Position numbers and translations under genes: made by a program. The notes below the pieces were generated by a model. That model had not been told where the DNA came from, made no database searches, and was given only the letters and a program-made list of their open reading frames with translations. Below are positions 1 to 9,429 of a stretch of DNA of 48,291 nucleotides, piece by piece (the stretch's first letter is position 1; every line of letters begins with the position of its first letter). Source of the stretch: Muribaculaceae bacterium (GTDB lineage Bacteria > Bacteroidota > Bacteroidia > Bacteroidales > Muribaculaceae); NCBI GenBank assembly GCA_029062005.1, contig JAIDQZ010000122.1:1-48291 (forward strand). The letters are read 5' to 3'.

Positions 1-26
1 AGAATTAACCTGTCCGTCAGTCAGTC

Positions 27-806
27 TCACTCCCCGATGTATTTCTTCCCGTCCCTGATGTAGAGCTGACCGGGAGCGGGGCTGGAGATGCGGCGCCCCA
101 TCATGTCGTAGATGTCTTTACTTTCATTTTGTACTGTCAATGAATTTACTTCCGCTACAGCCACGTCAAAACGACTTTTATCAAACAGACACTTATCACC
201 CATCCAGCATTCTGTCATATATACCCCTTTCCCACACATAGACATTATCATTGGAGAAAGGAATGCATCATCAATTGCACCGATTCCTTCACACCAATAA
301 AATACTTTCTCATCAGAGCCTGGAGAATGAATAGCCATGACACATCGCTCTATGCCCTCAATATTTACAGTTCCTTTCCAGATTACTTCTCGAATATACA
401 CCTTGTCTCCTACTTCCAGATTAAAATCAATCATGGGTAGATACTCCAATTCATCAACTGAAAAATACCATAACACACCATCTTCTTCGTAAGCCTTTGA
501 AATATAAAGGTCTTCTTCGCCCGGTTTAATAGAGTCCATGTCGTAGCCTGTTAGATAAAGCAGGAAAACTTCATGACCATCCTCTTGGATTGATTCCACC
601 GCTTTATATCCAAAAGGTTCCGCAGGTTCATGAAGATGCTCATCTCCCAAAACGCTATTACTAATATAGGTCCACTCCTTGCCGATTTCCAATATCGGAA
701 GATAAGTCTTCTCCGCATTAAGATTTTCTGCCGGATTTAAAGTCAAAAGCAGTATCGCGGTAGGAAGCAATAGTTTTTTTGTTGTTGAAAATAAATTAAT
801 TAACAT
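27..806 (-). CDS. Secreted protein with short C-terminal sorting-like tail, last gene of the C25 protease module
   Basis: Function is not recognised. The 259-aa product begins with a signal peptide (Lys pair, then a Leu/Ile-rich stretch ending near Asn-Ala at about residue 30). The C-terminus reads DIYDMMGRRI followed by PAPGQLYIRDGKK, the short tail common on secreted Bacteroidales proteins and resembling the last strands of a T9SS type A sorting domain. The ATG at 806 is preferred, because the frame upstream opens only with TTG at 830. It overlaps the stop of the C25 protease gene by 11 bp, so the two are probably translationally coupled. The middle is rich in acidic and aromatic residues, with Cys-containing segments at about residues 155-215. 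It could be a protease partner or an independent surface protein. Confidence 0.75.
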   Translation of the reverse strand: MLINLFSTTKKLLLPTAILLLTLNPAENLNAEKTYLPILEIGKEWTYISNSVLGDEHLHEPAEPFGYKAVESIQEDGHEVFLLYLTGYDMDSIKPGEEDLYISKAYEEDGVLWYFSVDELEYLPMIDFNLEVGDKVYIREVIWKGTVNIEGIERCVMAIHSPGSDEKVFYWCEGIGAIDDAFLSPMIMSMCGKGVYMTECWMGDKCLFDKSRFDVAVAEVNSLTVQNESKDIYDMMGRRISSPAPGQLYIRDGKKYIGE

Positions 807-3105
807 TCTGTTTATTTTTATTTGTAACAATCAATTTAGCTCCTTTCTCAATCTTTGTTCCCGGTCCTAAAACCACAATGTCAGCAGTGACAGTAGTTCT
901 TCCTCCTTTTATAACAAATTGTCCCTGTCTTATGCTTGATGTAATTGAAGATCCACATAAAAAAACATCATTATTAAATATCCGATTATTTGAAATCGTT
1001 TTATTTTGTAAAATACTTAATTTAATTTGTTTTGGAATAAACCCAGGTTTTGTAATACATAATGAACTTTCTTCAGGAAGATCTAATGCAGATGCTTTTT
1101 TTATGTCTTCGAAAACATTAAAATAACCTTCTCCGTGATCATATTCATCCACAATACATACTCTGCATCCGTATTCTCCAGTATCAATATTAACAGAGCC
1201 TTTGTCAAATGAAATATTTGTATTATAGAACTGCTTAGGTTCAGATATCCAAATCGGCATTTCCGGATCTCCAATTGGATTCAATCCAAATTGTATCCAT
1301 CGATATGAATTGTTTTTATAGCAATTTGGTATACATTCTGTCTTTGCAGCCGCCAATACTACACCAAAGTTCATACCTGGAATAGCTTCTGAAAATAAAT
1401 TTTTATAAAAGTTACCCTCATATATTAAGGAGATTCCTAATTTAGGACCATCATAATCAAATCCTTGCCTAGAACAACCAAGAAATGCTATCACTCCACT
1501 ATTAGGATTTCGAATAAGGCTCTCACTCAAACATGGATCTATAGTACCAATATTAGAAAAGTCAAAAGCATTAGTATGGCAAGCACACGTAGTTACAATA
1601 GACAGAGATTTATTTCTTTGTTTTTTACCAAAACTTATATCATAATCTGTTCCCGTTTCCATTTTCCATGATGTCTGTGATCCATGTGTTATAACATCTA
1701 TAAAAGAATAACCATCCTCAATTTTATTACTTAAATTGATAGCGGAAACATCATAACTACTATCCCCATCAAAATCTGTACCGGTATCATACAATCGTTG
1801 TCTTATCCCATTCCAATAAGGTTTTATGTACTTTTTATAAAAATTTTCTCCTTTCATCTCGGTATCACTCTTCATCGTAGATTCTATTCTTTGGAACTTT
1901 ACACCGCACATTAATAAATTATTATCAAACGTAGGATGCTTCTCATAGTCAAATAATTTATTGACGTAAGAATTCACATCATCTGATGTATAAATTGGTA
2001 AACGTGTAACGAAAAGAGACTGCTTTAAATCAATATTATCAGCTATTTCTCCATAAATACCATTATTATCATCATCCCAATCAAAAGTACCATCAAAACA
2101 AGCATAATACATGTCAGTTGGAATGGTAAGATCCTTAATAATACCTCTATCTGTTTTCACAGCTCCATAACATCCTCTTGAGGGAACAATACTATTGTCT
2201 CCACCCAGTAAAACGTATTTCAGACCATGATTTATATATAAATCATATAGGCAATTTTTGATTTTTAGCTGAATATCCTTGCCTTCATAGTTAGATTTGA
2301 TTTCTTCTATTGTAATAATCTTAGAGTATAGACCTTTTTCTGTCTTCCATTGACACAAAGGTTTAAATGAGGGGGCAAGTTCTTTGTTCGTTATCACGAC
2401 ATAGTCAATTCGATCTTCAAGATCAATAGACTGCATATTCGGTAATGACGCTGTCAATTCATCAACTTTAGCTGAATTGTAAACAAAACTTTTTAATATA
2501 TCATAACTGATTTTATTCGAGGGTCTTCCCGAAACTTTAGGTTGTTTTGATAATTTTATGTCAAGTCTTATAGAATCAATGAAGTACAGTTTTTCTTCAA
2601 TAGCATTATATATAAAAGGTGTTGTAAGAAAATGCAATACGTTCAGATTATCCCAATTACTTGTTGCTATATAACGGCAATTAGATGATGGATATTGCCG
2701 ATCCGATGTGTAAGAATTCGTTTCTATTTGAATGGAGTTGATCGGGGTGTCAGTAGTTATCAGCATCGGAGTAGGTGCGATACGTACATTAGACATTATC
2801 TCTCTCCTTTCAATTGACAGTGAAGCAGAATTGTAATCGTAATTACCATCAACAACAATATCCCTTGATATTACTGGAATGCCCGGTTCATTTGCTTCCG
2901 GATAAATAACATTTAGTTTTGAATCTATTTCTATTTCTCCGTTTTCGTTTTCGTGAAGATTAAAATCATTTTCATCAAAGGAGAGGGTAATGGTTTCTGT
3001 CATAATATTTGCATGAGCTGGCAAACTACTCCATACAGCCATTATCAAAATCAAGCAAAATAACAGATGACTCCTGTTTAGTCTTATATTGTTCAGCCAA
3101 TCCAT
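796..3105 (-). CDS. C25 (gingipain-like) secreted cysteine peptidase
   Basis: The 769-aa protein has an N-terminal signal peptide (residues 1-32, ending in AHA), a propeptide-like beta-rich region (about 35-225) and a C25 caspase-fold domain from about 232 (DYVVITNKEL) to 580. Visible C25 hallmarks are YVLLGGDNSIVPSRG at about 297, FVTRLPIYT at about 365, the catalytic-His motif VITHGSQTSW (His474) and the nucleophile region TTCACHTNAFDF (Cys509, or Cys507). Alignment from memory to RgpB GHGS and NCC supports Cys509. The C-terminus (about 720-765) carries a GGRTTVTADIVVLGPGTKIE repeat, not a recognisable T9SS sorting domain. The gene lies 13 bp downstream of the S74/T9SS gene and is much more AT-rich than the genes beyond 6.6 kb, which suggests horizontal acquisition. 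Substrate specificity is unknown. PorU is also C25 but is far longer. Confidence 0.88.
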   Translation of the reverse strand: MDWLNNIRLNRSHLLFCLILIMAVWSSLPAHANIMTETITLSFDENDFNLHENENGEIEIDSKLNVIYPEANEPGIPVISRDIVVDGNYDYNSASLSIERREIMSNVRIAPTPMLITTDTPINSIQIETNSYTSDRQYPSSNCRYIATSNWDNLNVLHFLTTPFIYNAIEEKLYFIDSIRLDIKLSKQPKVSGRPSNKISYDILKSFVYNSAKVDELTASLPNMQSIDLEDRIDYVVITNKELAPSFKPLCQWKTEKGLYSKIITIEEIKSNYEGKDIQLKIKNCLYDLYINHGLKYVLLGGDNSIVPSRGCYGAVKTDRGIIKDLTIPTDMYYACFDGTFDWDDDNNGIYGEIADNIDLKQSLFVTRLPIYTSDDVNSYVNKLFDYEKHPTFDNNLLMCGVKFQRIESTMKSDTEMKGENFYKKYIKPYWNGIRQRLYDTGTDFDGDSSYDVSAINLSNKIEDGYSFIDVITHGSQTSWKMETGTDYDISFGKKQRNKSLSIVTTCACHTNAFDFSNIGTIDPCLSESLIRNPNSGVIAFLGCSRQGFDYDGPKLGISLIYEGNFYKNLFSEAIPGMNFGVVLAAAKTECIPNCYKNNSYRWIQFGLNPIGDPEMPIWISEPKQFYNTNISFDKGSVNIDTGEYGCRVCIVDEYDHGEGYFNVFEDIKKASALDLPEESSLCITKPGFIPKQIKLSILQNKTISNNRIFNNDVFLCGSSITSSIRQGQFVIKGGRTTVTADIVVLGPGTKIEKGAKLIVTNKNKQNVN

Positions 3106-3118
3106 AATGCAATAGGCG

Positions 3119-4150
3119 TTAATCAGTGATGATCATTCTCTTGCTGTCGATCTCGGTGCCGTCAATTATTAGAGAATAGATATACATTCCGGGAGTGAAA
3201 TAAGATGCATCTATTACATTTGATACCTCTCCTCTTTCACGAATGTCGATCCTGTGCACTTGTTTACCCTGCAGGTCATAGACGCAAATCATAGATGAGG
3301 CAGCTGATTCAGGGACTGTGCATTCTATTACGGTAGTGCTGTTGAAAGGATTAGGTTTGTTCTGTTTAAGTATTGCCTTTTGTTCTGCAATATCAGTGAC
3401 TGATGCCGGCATATGGCGGGGACCATATGAATTGGACAGAGAGGCGATTATATCTTCCTGTTCCTTAACCTTATTTGACAGATCTTTATATGCCTCAACG
3501 AGTAGAGGGATGAATCCGGTATAATCTATGGCAAGCATTCCTTCCTCATCTTCAACTACAAGATTGGGATAAATTTTCTGTATTTCCTGAGCTATGAACC
3601 CGAAATGAAGTCTATCATCTATCACGACAGTCTTATCCATAGCAGTAGATTTTGCAACTGTCATGGATGAATCGGATGATAAGCGTGACGAGAGATTATA
3701 ACTTACAGAGTTGACATCTTGGAGTTTTGTGTATGACTTATTTAAAGACTCTACATTTGTCTTAAGCCTGGCATCTGAAGAAGTGAGGAATGATGGAGCA
3801 CTAATTGGAAATGAAGACGTTATACTATTAGAAAGATTTTTAATGCTCAACACTTCAAATGATGCATTTGTGCCAAAACTAATAGTTTTTCCCCCATATA
3901 GATAGAGACTGCCTAATTCACTGCTACCTGTTATATATGCACCTGTGCCTTGACCGAACGTAATGGTCCCTGAAGCAGTTTGGGTTGCTGATTGATTTGT
4001 CGGCACACTGCTTATATCAAGTGTTGCCCATGAAATGCCCTTTTTCGCTGTGTTATTTCCAATTCTGACAAAGCCATCCTCAAATACCGTCAACTGGGCG
4101 TTTACGCACAAGGATACACCGAGTGCGAGAAAAAGAAAGAGTTTTCTCAT
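3119..4150 (-). CDS. S74 intramolecular chaperone protein with T9SS type A sorting domain
   Basis: The 343-aa secreted protein starts with a signal peptide (residues 1-18, VNA/Q). Residues 20-120 are a short Gly/Ser/Thr-rich region resembling a trimeric fibre shaft. Residues 121-235 match the endosialidase-type chaperone (Peptidase_S74): SSDARLKTNV with the Ser125-Asp126 self-cleavage motif, FGFIAQEIQKIYP, and LAIDYTGFIPLLVEAYK followed by a heptad-like helix. Residues 262-343 are a T9SS type A sorting domain (KQNKPNPFNSTTVIE, then VYDLQGKQV, then PGMYIYSLIIDG and a terminal strand). Inference: export by T9SS to the surface with trimerisation and possibly self-cleavage. It is the second gene after DUF3244 and ends 13 bp before the C25 peptidase. 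Confidence 0.85.
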   Translation of the reverse strand: MRKLFLFLALGVSLCVNAQLTVFEDGFVRIGNNTAKKGISWATLDISSVPTNQSATQTASGTITFGQGTGAYITGSSELGSLYLYGGKTISFGTNASFEVLSIKNLSNSITSSFPISAPSFLTSSDARLKTNVESLNKSYTKLQDVNSVSYNLSSRLSSDSSMTVAKSTAMDKTVVIDDRLHFGFIAQEIQKIYPNLVVEDEEGMLAIDYTGFIPLLVEAYKDLSNKVKEQEDIIASLSNSYGPRHMPASVTDIAEQKAILKQNKPNPFNSTTVIECTVPESAASSMICVYDLQGKQVHRIDIRERGEVSNVIDASYFTPGMYIYSLIIDGTEIDSKRMIITD

Positions 4151-4238
4151 GGTTACGTTTTATTAATGTTATTGTTTAATTTAGTTCTACAATTTAACTT
4201 GAGTGTTACGGGTGAATTATGACTTGGATAGAATTCTT

Positions 4239-4634
4239 TTAAAATACTTCCATCGTGCCCGACAATACGATTCCGCCTTCACCTTCTGCAGTCACTTTGT
4301 ATGTTCCGGACTCCAATTCTAAGGCGGCTGACTCACCAACATTTATAAAGGGAACAGCATAAGTTTCTCGGGACTTGGAGCTGTCAAATTGAAGGGAAAA
4401 CACTCCTTCGTAAGTTTCTGAAAGAAGTGAGATTACGCCGTTGGAATAGATTACTTCAAGATAATTTCTTGAGGGCATTCGCTTACGTAAAGGATCTTTT
4501 CCCTCTTCGGTTAGAATTGCGTCTCCTCCTGATTGGTTAGATCTATCAGAAGCATTCATAACCGATGACACCGACAAAATGAAAAGTCCGACGAGAAACG
4601 TTACAATTGATTTTTTTTGTTTGATTGCTTTCAT
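4239..4634 (-). CDS. DUF3244-type small secreted protein
   Basis: The 131-aa protein has a signal peptide (residues 1-28, ending MNA). After an acidic linker comes a single beta-sandwich-like domain (residues 50-131) with the DUF3244 pattern: a basic RKRMPSRN segment, a strand IYSNGVISLL, and a final Gly-Thr-Tyr-Lys-Val strand leading to GTMEVF. Family function is undefined, although members often lie beside secreted proteases and TPR regulators in Bacteroidales. Its place at the head of the C25 operon suggests a periplasmic or surface accessory, possibly a protease inhibitor or chaperone. That is inference. A -10-like TATATTTG sits about 30 bp upstream. Confidence 0.75.
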   Translation of the reverse strand: MKAIKQKKSIVTFLVGLFILSVSSVMNASDRSNQSGGDAILTEEGKDPLRKRMPSRNYLEVIYSNGVISLLSETYEGVFSLQFDSSKSRETYAVPFINVGESAALELESGTYKVTAEGEGGIVLSGTMEVF

Positions 4635-4662
4635 ATATGAATGTAGTGTTAGTTGATGTTTG

Positions 4663-4670
4663 CAAATATA
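4663..4670 (-). promoter_or_regulatory. -7 box (TATATTTG) before the DUF3244 gene
   Basis: TATATTTG on the minus strand matches the Bacteroidota -7 consensus TAnnTTTG and lies 29 bp before the DUF3244 start. No clean TTTG -33 element is found at the usual spacing, which would fit an activator-dependent promoter controlled by the adjacent regulator (inference). Confidence 0.45.
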
Positions 4671-4779
4671 ATGCTTTTTTTAATGTTAAAATATTATATT
4701 CGTAAAAAACATCTATCATTCAAATATGATATAATATTGATAATTAGTAACTTATCTTTGGTGAGATCTTAATAATCTA

Positions 4780-6495
4780 TCAATGCATGTTTTTTAGGTA
4801 TTCTACCTTGCGCTCGGCGTCACTTTCTGCTATCATCTTCTTCAGACGAGATTTCCGATTATAAAAATTTGAAGTTTCAATTCCAAGAATCACGCATATT
4901 GAGCGGGTGCTTAATTCCAATGTGAGAAACATAAATAAGCGTCTGGTTTCATCATTAATGTCTGGAAAGTCTGTAATGAACGAGGTATAAAGATTCTCCA
5001 GACATAGGTCAATGTGCGCTCCTATTTGATTAAGGAAATCCTTATCTGAAAAACAGGTAAGAATAGATTCCATTTCTTTTTCAAGCTTTTTCTGCTTGGA
5101 TTTTATAAGTCTTTCTTGAAAATATGAGTCGCACAAATCATTTATATTACGATATCGGTCATATAGCATATCTCGCAGAGAAGAAGACATTTGCTCATTT
5201 CTTTTGCGAATTGTCCGGTTGGTGCTCTCTATGCTGTCTGTGATTTTCAATTGAGATGCCAGGTCTGTCCGTAGCATCTCAACAGAAACTTCAAGATGTT
5301 CTTTTTCAAGTTTCCTCTGATATAAGTTTTTTTTATAAAATAGTGCGGACGCGACGATTATAATTAAAAAAATCGAAAGAGCCGCTGTCCAATATATCCG
5401 CTCATTCCTTAGTTCGTTATGGCGAATAATTTCTTTTGTTGATTCATATTGATCCACTAAATCAGTTACATTGTTTTGCATGATCACACGCAGTATGCTG
5501 TCCTGCATATTTTTATAAAACACCAAACCATTATAAGCTTCTTCATACTGCCCCTGATTGGCGAAAGTAATTAATGCAGGAATGAAATCTTTTCTTGCTG
5601 AAATATCATCTATGAATCTTCTCAACTGATCCGTTATTGAATCAATGCTGATTTTGGTAACGTCTATTGTAATATTATGACAATGATCAGCATTAATCAC
5701 AGTTGGATCCATTGTATAAGCTTTATAATAGCTTTTTAGAGACCCATAATGATCACCTATAGAATATTGACATGTTCCCATTAAGGTCAAAACCTCTTCC
5801 ATCAGTAACGAGTCTTTTGTTTCTTCTGCTGTTTTTAAAAGACTCAATGATCCTTCTAAAGCGTCTTGATGCTTTCCGGTATTCTGATAGGCTCTAAGAA
5901 TATTCAGTTTGGCAAAGTTAGACCAGTCAAGATAACCTCCATTGATAAATGCGTCATATTCTACTTGTGCATATTTTATCTGTTCAGATGCATTCTTCAA
6001 TTTTCCGTAAATAATAAATAATCCTCGGGCACATTGTCCTTCCCACATGTATGACTTGTTTTCGTGTGCTATGTCAAGTCCTTTGGAGAAGGATACGGCG
6101 GCTTCGCCAAGATGGTTTGCATTCATCCTGATTATCCCCTGAAGGAAGAGGGCGCGTGATGCGAGCTCTTTATCGCCATGATCAAGGAAATAGTCTGCCG
6201 AGCAGGATATAAGGCTGTCGTCGGTCTCATCGATAAAGTTCTTGTAGCGGGCATGTGTCAGAAGAAGACCATACATTGCCCGGCCAAGGTCGGAAGTCTC
6301 CGGTGAGATCTCATACTTGTCAAGAATCATCATGGAGGAGTCAGGATGATCCTCCATCTTCGCATCTGCTTCGGTAAGGCGCGGATCTATGTGATGACCG
6401 GTGCATCCGCCGGATATGGCTATGATGACCAGCGCCAGGACAAACAGCGGTCCTGCCATGCGCGGTGGGATGATATGTAGCCTGTGTAAATACAT
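4780..6495 (-). CDS. Membrane-anchored TPR regulator with C-terminal HTH
   Basis: The 571-aa protein has an N-terminal hydrophobic segment ending in a Cys (residues 13-31, possible lipoprotein or membrane anchor), TPR-like helical repeats over about 35-340 (for example ALFLQGIIRMNANHLGEA and MGTCQYSIGDHYGSLKSYYKAY), one transmembrane helix at about 368-387, a coiled coil at about 390-435, and a C-terminal helix-turn-helix-like region at about 525-556 (LELSTRSICVILGIETSNFY then RKSRLKK). This architecture is common in Bacteroidales regulators that pass a periplasmic signal to cytoplasmic DNA binding. Its position just upstream of the DUF3244/S74/C25 genes suggests it controls them. ATG at 6495 is used; Met13 at 6459 is an alternative. 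The 5' part of the gene is closer to core base composition than the AT-rich remainder. Confidence 0.8.
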   Translation of the reverse strand: MYLHRLHIIPPRMAGPLFVLALVIIAISGGCTGHHIDPRLTEADAKMEDHPDSSMMILDKYEISPETSDLGRAMYGLLLTHARYKNFIDETDDSLISCSADYFLDHGDKELASRALFLQGIIRMNANHLGEAAVSFSKGLDIAHENKSYMWEGQCARGLFIIYGKLKNASEQIKYAQVEYDAFINGGYLDWSNFAKLNILRAYQNTGKHQDALEGSLSLLKTAEETKDSLLMEEVLTLMGTCQYSIGDHYGSLKSYYKAYTMDPTVINADHCHNITIDVTKISIDSITDQLRRFIDDISARKDFIPALITFANQGQYEEAYNGLVFYKNMQDSILRVIMQNNVTDLVDQYESTKEIIRHNELRNERIYWTAALSIFLIIIVASALFYKKNLYQRKLEKEHLEVSVEMLRTDLASQLKITDSIESTNRTIRKRNEQMSSSLRDMLYDRYRNINDLCDSYFQERLIKSKQKKLEKEMESILTCFSDKDFLNQIGAHIDLCLENLYTSFITDFPDINDETRRLFMFLTLELSTRSICVILGIETSNFYNRKSRLKKMIAESDAERKVEYLKNMH

Positions 6496-6524
6496 TTATA
6501 CAGTAAACAGTTGCTTATGATTTA

Positions 6525-6556
6525 CAAATATAGCTAATATTTTCATATCCTCCAAA
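6525..6556 (-). promoter_or_regulatory. Promoter of the TPR regulator gene
   Basis: Minus strand TTTG (6553-6556), a 20-nt spacer and TATATTTG (6525-6532) match TTTG-N19/21-TAnnTTTG. The start codon is about 30 nt downstream. The -33 element lies directly after the T-tract of the sdhB terminator. Confidence 0.7.
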
Positions 6557-6557
6557 A

Positions 6558-6590
6558 TAAAAAAAGCCGGAGAGACGTTTGCCTCTCCGG
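6558..6590 (-). terminator. Intrinsic terminator after sdhB
   Basis: On the minus strand an 8-bp stem CCGGAGAG/CTCTCCGG (arms ending at 6590 and about 6567) with a short loop is followed by C and a run of seven or more T. It ends the sdhCAB transcript. Confidence 0.9.
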
Positions 6591-6617
6591 TTAAAATAAG
6601 TCTATGTAAGGATCGGA

Positions 6618-7376
6618 TTATTCCTTGCACTTTGCGGCGATGAACTGGCGGTTCATCCTGCCGATGTTGTAGAGCTTGATGTTTTTCGGGCATTCTGCCG
6701 AGCAGGCACCGGTGTTGGTGCAGTTGCCGAAGCCGAGTTCGTCCATCTTGGCAACCATAGCGCGGACGCGACGGTCTTTCTCCACCTCACCCTGCGGGAG
6801 CAGAGAGAGCTGGCTGATCTTTGCGCTGACAAAGAGCATGGCGGAGCCGTTCTTGCAGGCTGCCACGCATGCGCCGCATCCGATGCAGCTTGCTGAGTCC
6901 ATCGCCTCGTCGGCATTCACCTTCGAGATGGGGAGGTCGTTGGCATCCTGTGCGCCGCCGCAGTTGAAGCTTACATAGCCCCCTGCCTGCTGTATCTTGT
7001 CGAATGCGTTGCGGTCTACCATAAGGTCCTTGATCACAGGGAAAGCGGCAGAGCGCCAGGGCTCCACTGTAATGGTCTCGCCGTTCTGGAAACGACGCAT
7101 GTAGAGCTGGCACGTAGTGGCGCCGGTGGCAGGACCGTGGGGATGTCCGTTGATGTAGAGCGAGCACATGCCGCAGATGCCCTCACGGCAGTCGTGGTCG
7201 AACACGATGGGCTCCTGTCCCTCTTCTACCAGAGTCTCGTTAAGGATGTCGAGAGTCTCAAGGAAAGAGGTGTCGGGAGTAGTCTCGACATTTTCGTAAG
7301 TCACGAATCCACCCTTGGCCTTAGCATTAGCCTGACGCCAAACGCGGAGGTTGACTTTCATTATATTTTCTTCCAT
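6618..7376 (-). CDS. sdhB: Succinate dehydrogenase/fumarate reductase iron-sulfur subunit
   Basis: The 252-aa subunit carries electrons between the flavoprotein and the membrane cytochrome b on the cytoplasmic face. [2Fe-2S] ligands are in CREGICGMC (Cys63, 68, 71) with Cys89. The ferredoxin-type region has [11 protein letters not shown] (Cys164, 167, 170, 174) and a second Cys group in [12 protein letters not shown] (219, 225, 229). The start at 7376 is ATG. Met6 at 7361 is preceded by a GGAAGA sequence and is a good alternative. The gene follows sdhA by 25 bp and ends in an intrinsic terminator. In anaerobic Bacteroidales this complex normally works as a fumarate reductase. Confidence 0.96.
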   Translation of the reverse strand: MEENIMKVNLRVWRQANAKAKGGFVTYENVETTPDTSFLETLDILNETLVEEGQEPIVFDHDCREGICGMCSLYINGHPHGPATGATTCQLYMRRFQNGETITVEPWRSAAFPVIKDLMVDRNAFDKIQQAGGYVSFNCGGAQDANDLPISKVNADEAMDSASCIGCGACVAACKNGSAMLFVSAKISQLSLLPQGEVEKDRRVRAMVAKMDELGFGNCTNTGACSAECPKNIKLYNIGRMNRQFIAAKCKE

Positions 7377-7401
7377 TGTCTGATTTCAGTTTTGAGTGGA
7401 T

Positions 7402-9417
7402 TTATGACTTGTAGTTACGGGTCTGAACCTTAATTGCCTCATAGTGGAGCGGCTCGATGATCTGCTCAGGCGCTTTGTCAGCACCCTGATATTCCCAGCA
7501 AGAAACGTAGAAGTAGTGCTCGTCGTCGCGTTTTGCCTCGCCTTCCTCTGTCTGGTATTCCTCGCGGAAGTGTCCGCCGCATGACTCGTTGCGCGAAAGG
7601 GCGTCGTAAGCCATCAGCTTGCCCATGGTGATGAAGTCGTTGAGACGGAATGCCTTGTCAAGCTCGATGTTCATGCCCTCTTTCGATCCGGGGATGAAGA
7701 GATCGGTGTCAAACACCTTGCGGAGAGCATCAAGTTTCTCGATGGCTGTCTTCAGACCTTCTGCTGTGCGTCCCATACCTACGTATTCCCACATGATGTG
7801 TCCGAGCTCCTTATGTATTGAGTCGACCGAACGCTTGCCCTTGATGTTCATGAGCTTGTCCTGAACCTCGCGGCACTTCTTCTCGCATTCCTCAAATTCA
7901 GGGAGATCTGTCGAGAAGCGGGGCACTGAGATCTGGTCGCTCAGATAGTTCTGGATAGTGTAGGGGAGCACGAAGTAGCCGTCGGCGAGACCCTGCATGA
8001 GGGCTGATGCGCCGAGGCGGTTAGCGCCGTGGTCGGAGAAGTTGCACTCGCCGATTGCGAAGAGACCTTTGACTGAAGTCTGGAGCTCATAGTCTACCCA
8101 GATGCCACCCATCGTATAGTGGATAGCGGGGAAGATCATCATCGGGTTGTAATATTTAACACCGTCGAGTTCGCGGGCAAGTTCGCCGGGATTTACATCG
8201 GTGATTTCCTCATACATGTCGAAGAGGTTGCCGTAGCGCTGGCGCACCACATCGATACCGAGACGGTTGATAGCTTCCGAGAAGTCGAGGAATACGGCGA
8301 GACCTGTGTTGTTGACGCCATAGCCCTTGTCGCAACGCTCCTTGGCTGCACGTGATGCCACGTCGCGGGGAACGAGGTTGCCGAATGCCGGATAGCGACG
8401 TTCGAGATAGTAGTCACGCTTTTCTTCGGGGATATCGCTGCCCTTGATCTCGCCACGCTGGAGCTTCTTTGCATCCTCGATGTCTTTCGGCACCCAGATA
8501 CGACCGTCGTTACGGAGAGACTCAGACATAAGGGTAAGCTTAGACTGCTTGTCGCCGTGCACCGGGATACAGGTCGGATGGATCTGTACGTAAGCGGGGT
8601 TTGCGAAGTAAGCGCCCTTGCGATAGCATGCCATGGCAGCTGATACGTTGCAGCCCATTGCGTTGGTGGAAAGGAAGTATGTGTTGCCGTAGCCACCTGT
8701 TGCTATCACGACTGCGTGGGCTGCGAAACGTTCGAATTCGCCTGTCACGAGATTCTTTGCCACGATGCCGCGGGCGCGTTCCACACCGTCCTTATCCTTG
8801 ATGAGGACCACGTCGTGCATCTCATAGCGGTTGAAGCTCTTCACCTTGCCGAGGTGGATCTGGCGGTTGAGCGAGCTGTAGGCACCGAGAAGGAGCTGCT
8901 GTCCTGTCTGACCCTTGGCATAGAATGTACGGGATACCTGAGCGCCGCCGAACGAACGGTTGGCGAGCAGGCCGCCGTATTCGCGGGCAAAGGGGACGCC
9001 CTGTGCCACACACTGGTCGATGATATTGTTCGACACCTCGGCAAGACGGTAGACGTTTGCCTCGCGGGCGCGGTAGTCGCCGCCCTTCACTGTGTCATAG
9101 AAAAGACGATATACTGAGTCGCCATCGTTCTGATAGTTCTTGGCGGCGTTGATACCACCCTGCGCGGCTATAGAGTGGGCGCGACGGGGGGAATCCTGAA
9201 TGCAGAAGTTGAGCACGTTGAAGCCGAGTTCTGCAAGGGTGGAGGCTGCTGAAGCGCCGGCAAGACCGGTGCCGACGACGATGACGTCGAGCTTACGCTT
9301 GTTGGCGGGGTTTACGAGCTTCTGGTGAGCCTTGTAGTTGGTCCATTTCTCAGCGATAGGACCTTCCGGGATCTTGGAATCCGCGGGATTCATGATTTTT
9401 ACATTTTCTGTTGCCAT
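7402..9417 (-). CDS. sdhA: Succinate dehydrogenase/fumarate reductase flavoprotein subunit
   Basis: The 671-aa catalytic subunit interconverts fumarate and succinate with covalently bound FAD. The Rossmann dinucleotide motif is at residues 44-62 ([16 protein letters not shown]). The FAD-attachment region follows ([17 protein letters not shown]). Substrate-site motifs are HPTCIP, the RDVASRA arginine and [18 protein letters not shown]. Length and motifs fit the Bacteroidota b558-linked family. It lies 12 bp downstream of sdhC, which supports one sdhCAB transcript. Confidence 0.97.
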   Translation of the reverse strand: MATENVKIMNPADSKIPEGPIAEKWTNYKAHQKLVNPANKRKLDVIVVGTGLAGASAASTLAELGFNVLNFCIQDSPRRAHSIAAQGGINAAKNYQNDGDSVYRLFYDTVKGGDYRAREANVYRLAEVSNNIIDQCVAQGVPFAREYGGLLANRSFGGAQVSRTFYAKGQTGQQLLLGAYSSLNRQIHLGKVKSFNRYEMHDVVLIKDKDGVERARGIVAKNLVTGEFERFAAHAVVIATGGYGNTYFLSTNAMGCNVSAAMACYRKGAYFANPAYVQIHPTCIPVHGDKQSKLTLMSESLRNDGRIWVPKDIEDAKKLQRGEIKGSDIPEEKRDYYLERRYPAFGNLVPRDVASRAAKERCDKGYGVNNTGLAVFLDFSEAINRLGIDVVRQRYGNLFDMYEEITDVNPGELARELDGVKYYNPMMIFPAIHYTMGGIWVDYELQTSVKGLFAIGECNFSDHGANRLGASALMQGLADGYFVLPYTIQNYLSDQISVPRFSTDLPEFEECEKKCREVQDKLMNIKGKRSVDSIHKELGHIMWEYVGMGRTAEGLKTAIEKLDALRKVFDTDLFIPGSKEGMNIELDKAFRLNDFITMGKLMAYDALSRNESCGGHFREEYQTEEGEAKRDDEHYFYVSCWEYQGADKAPEQIIEPLHYEAIKVQTRNYKS

Positions 9418-9429
9418 ATCGCGTAGTGA

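Noticed and set aside
796..3105. C25 protein as PorU, the T9SS sortase
   Set aside because: PorU is much longer (about 1100 aa or more) and lies in other contexts; this protein is 769 aa in an AT-rich accessory module.
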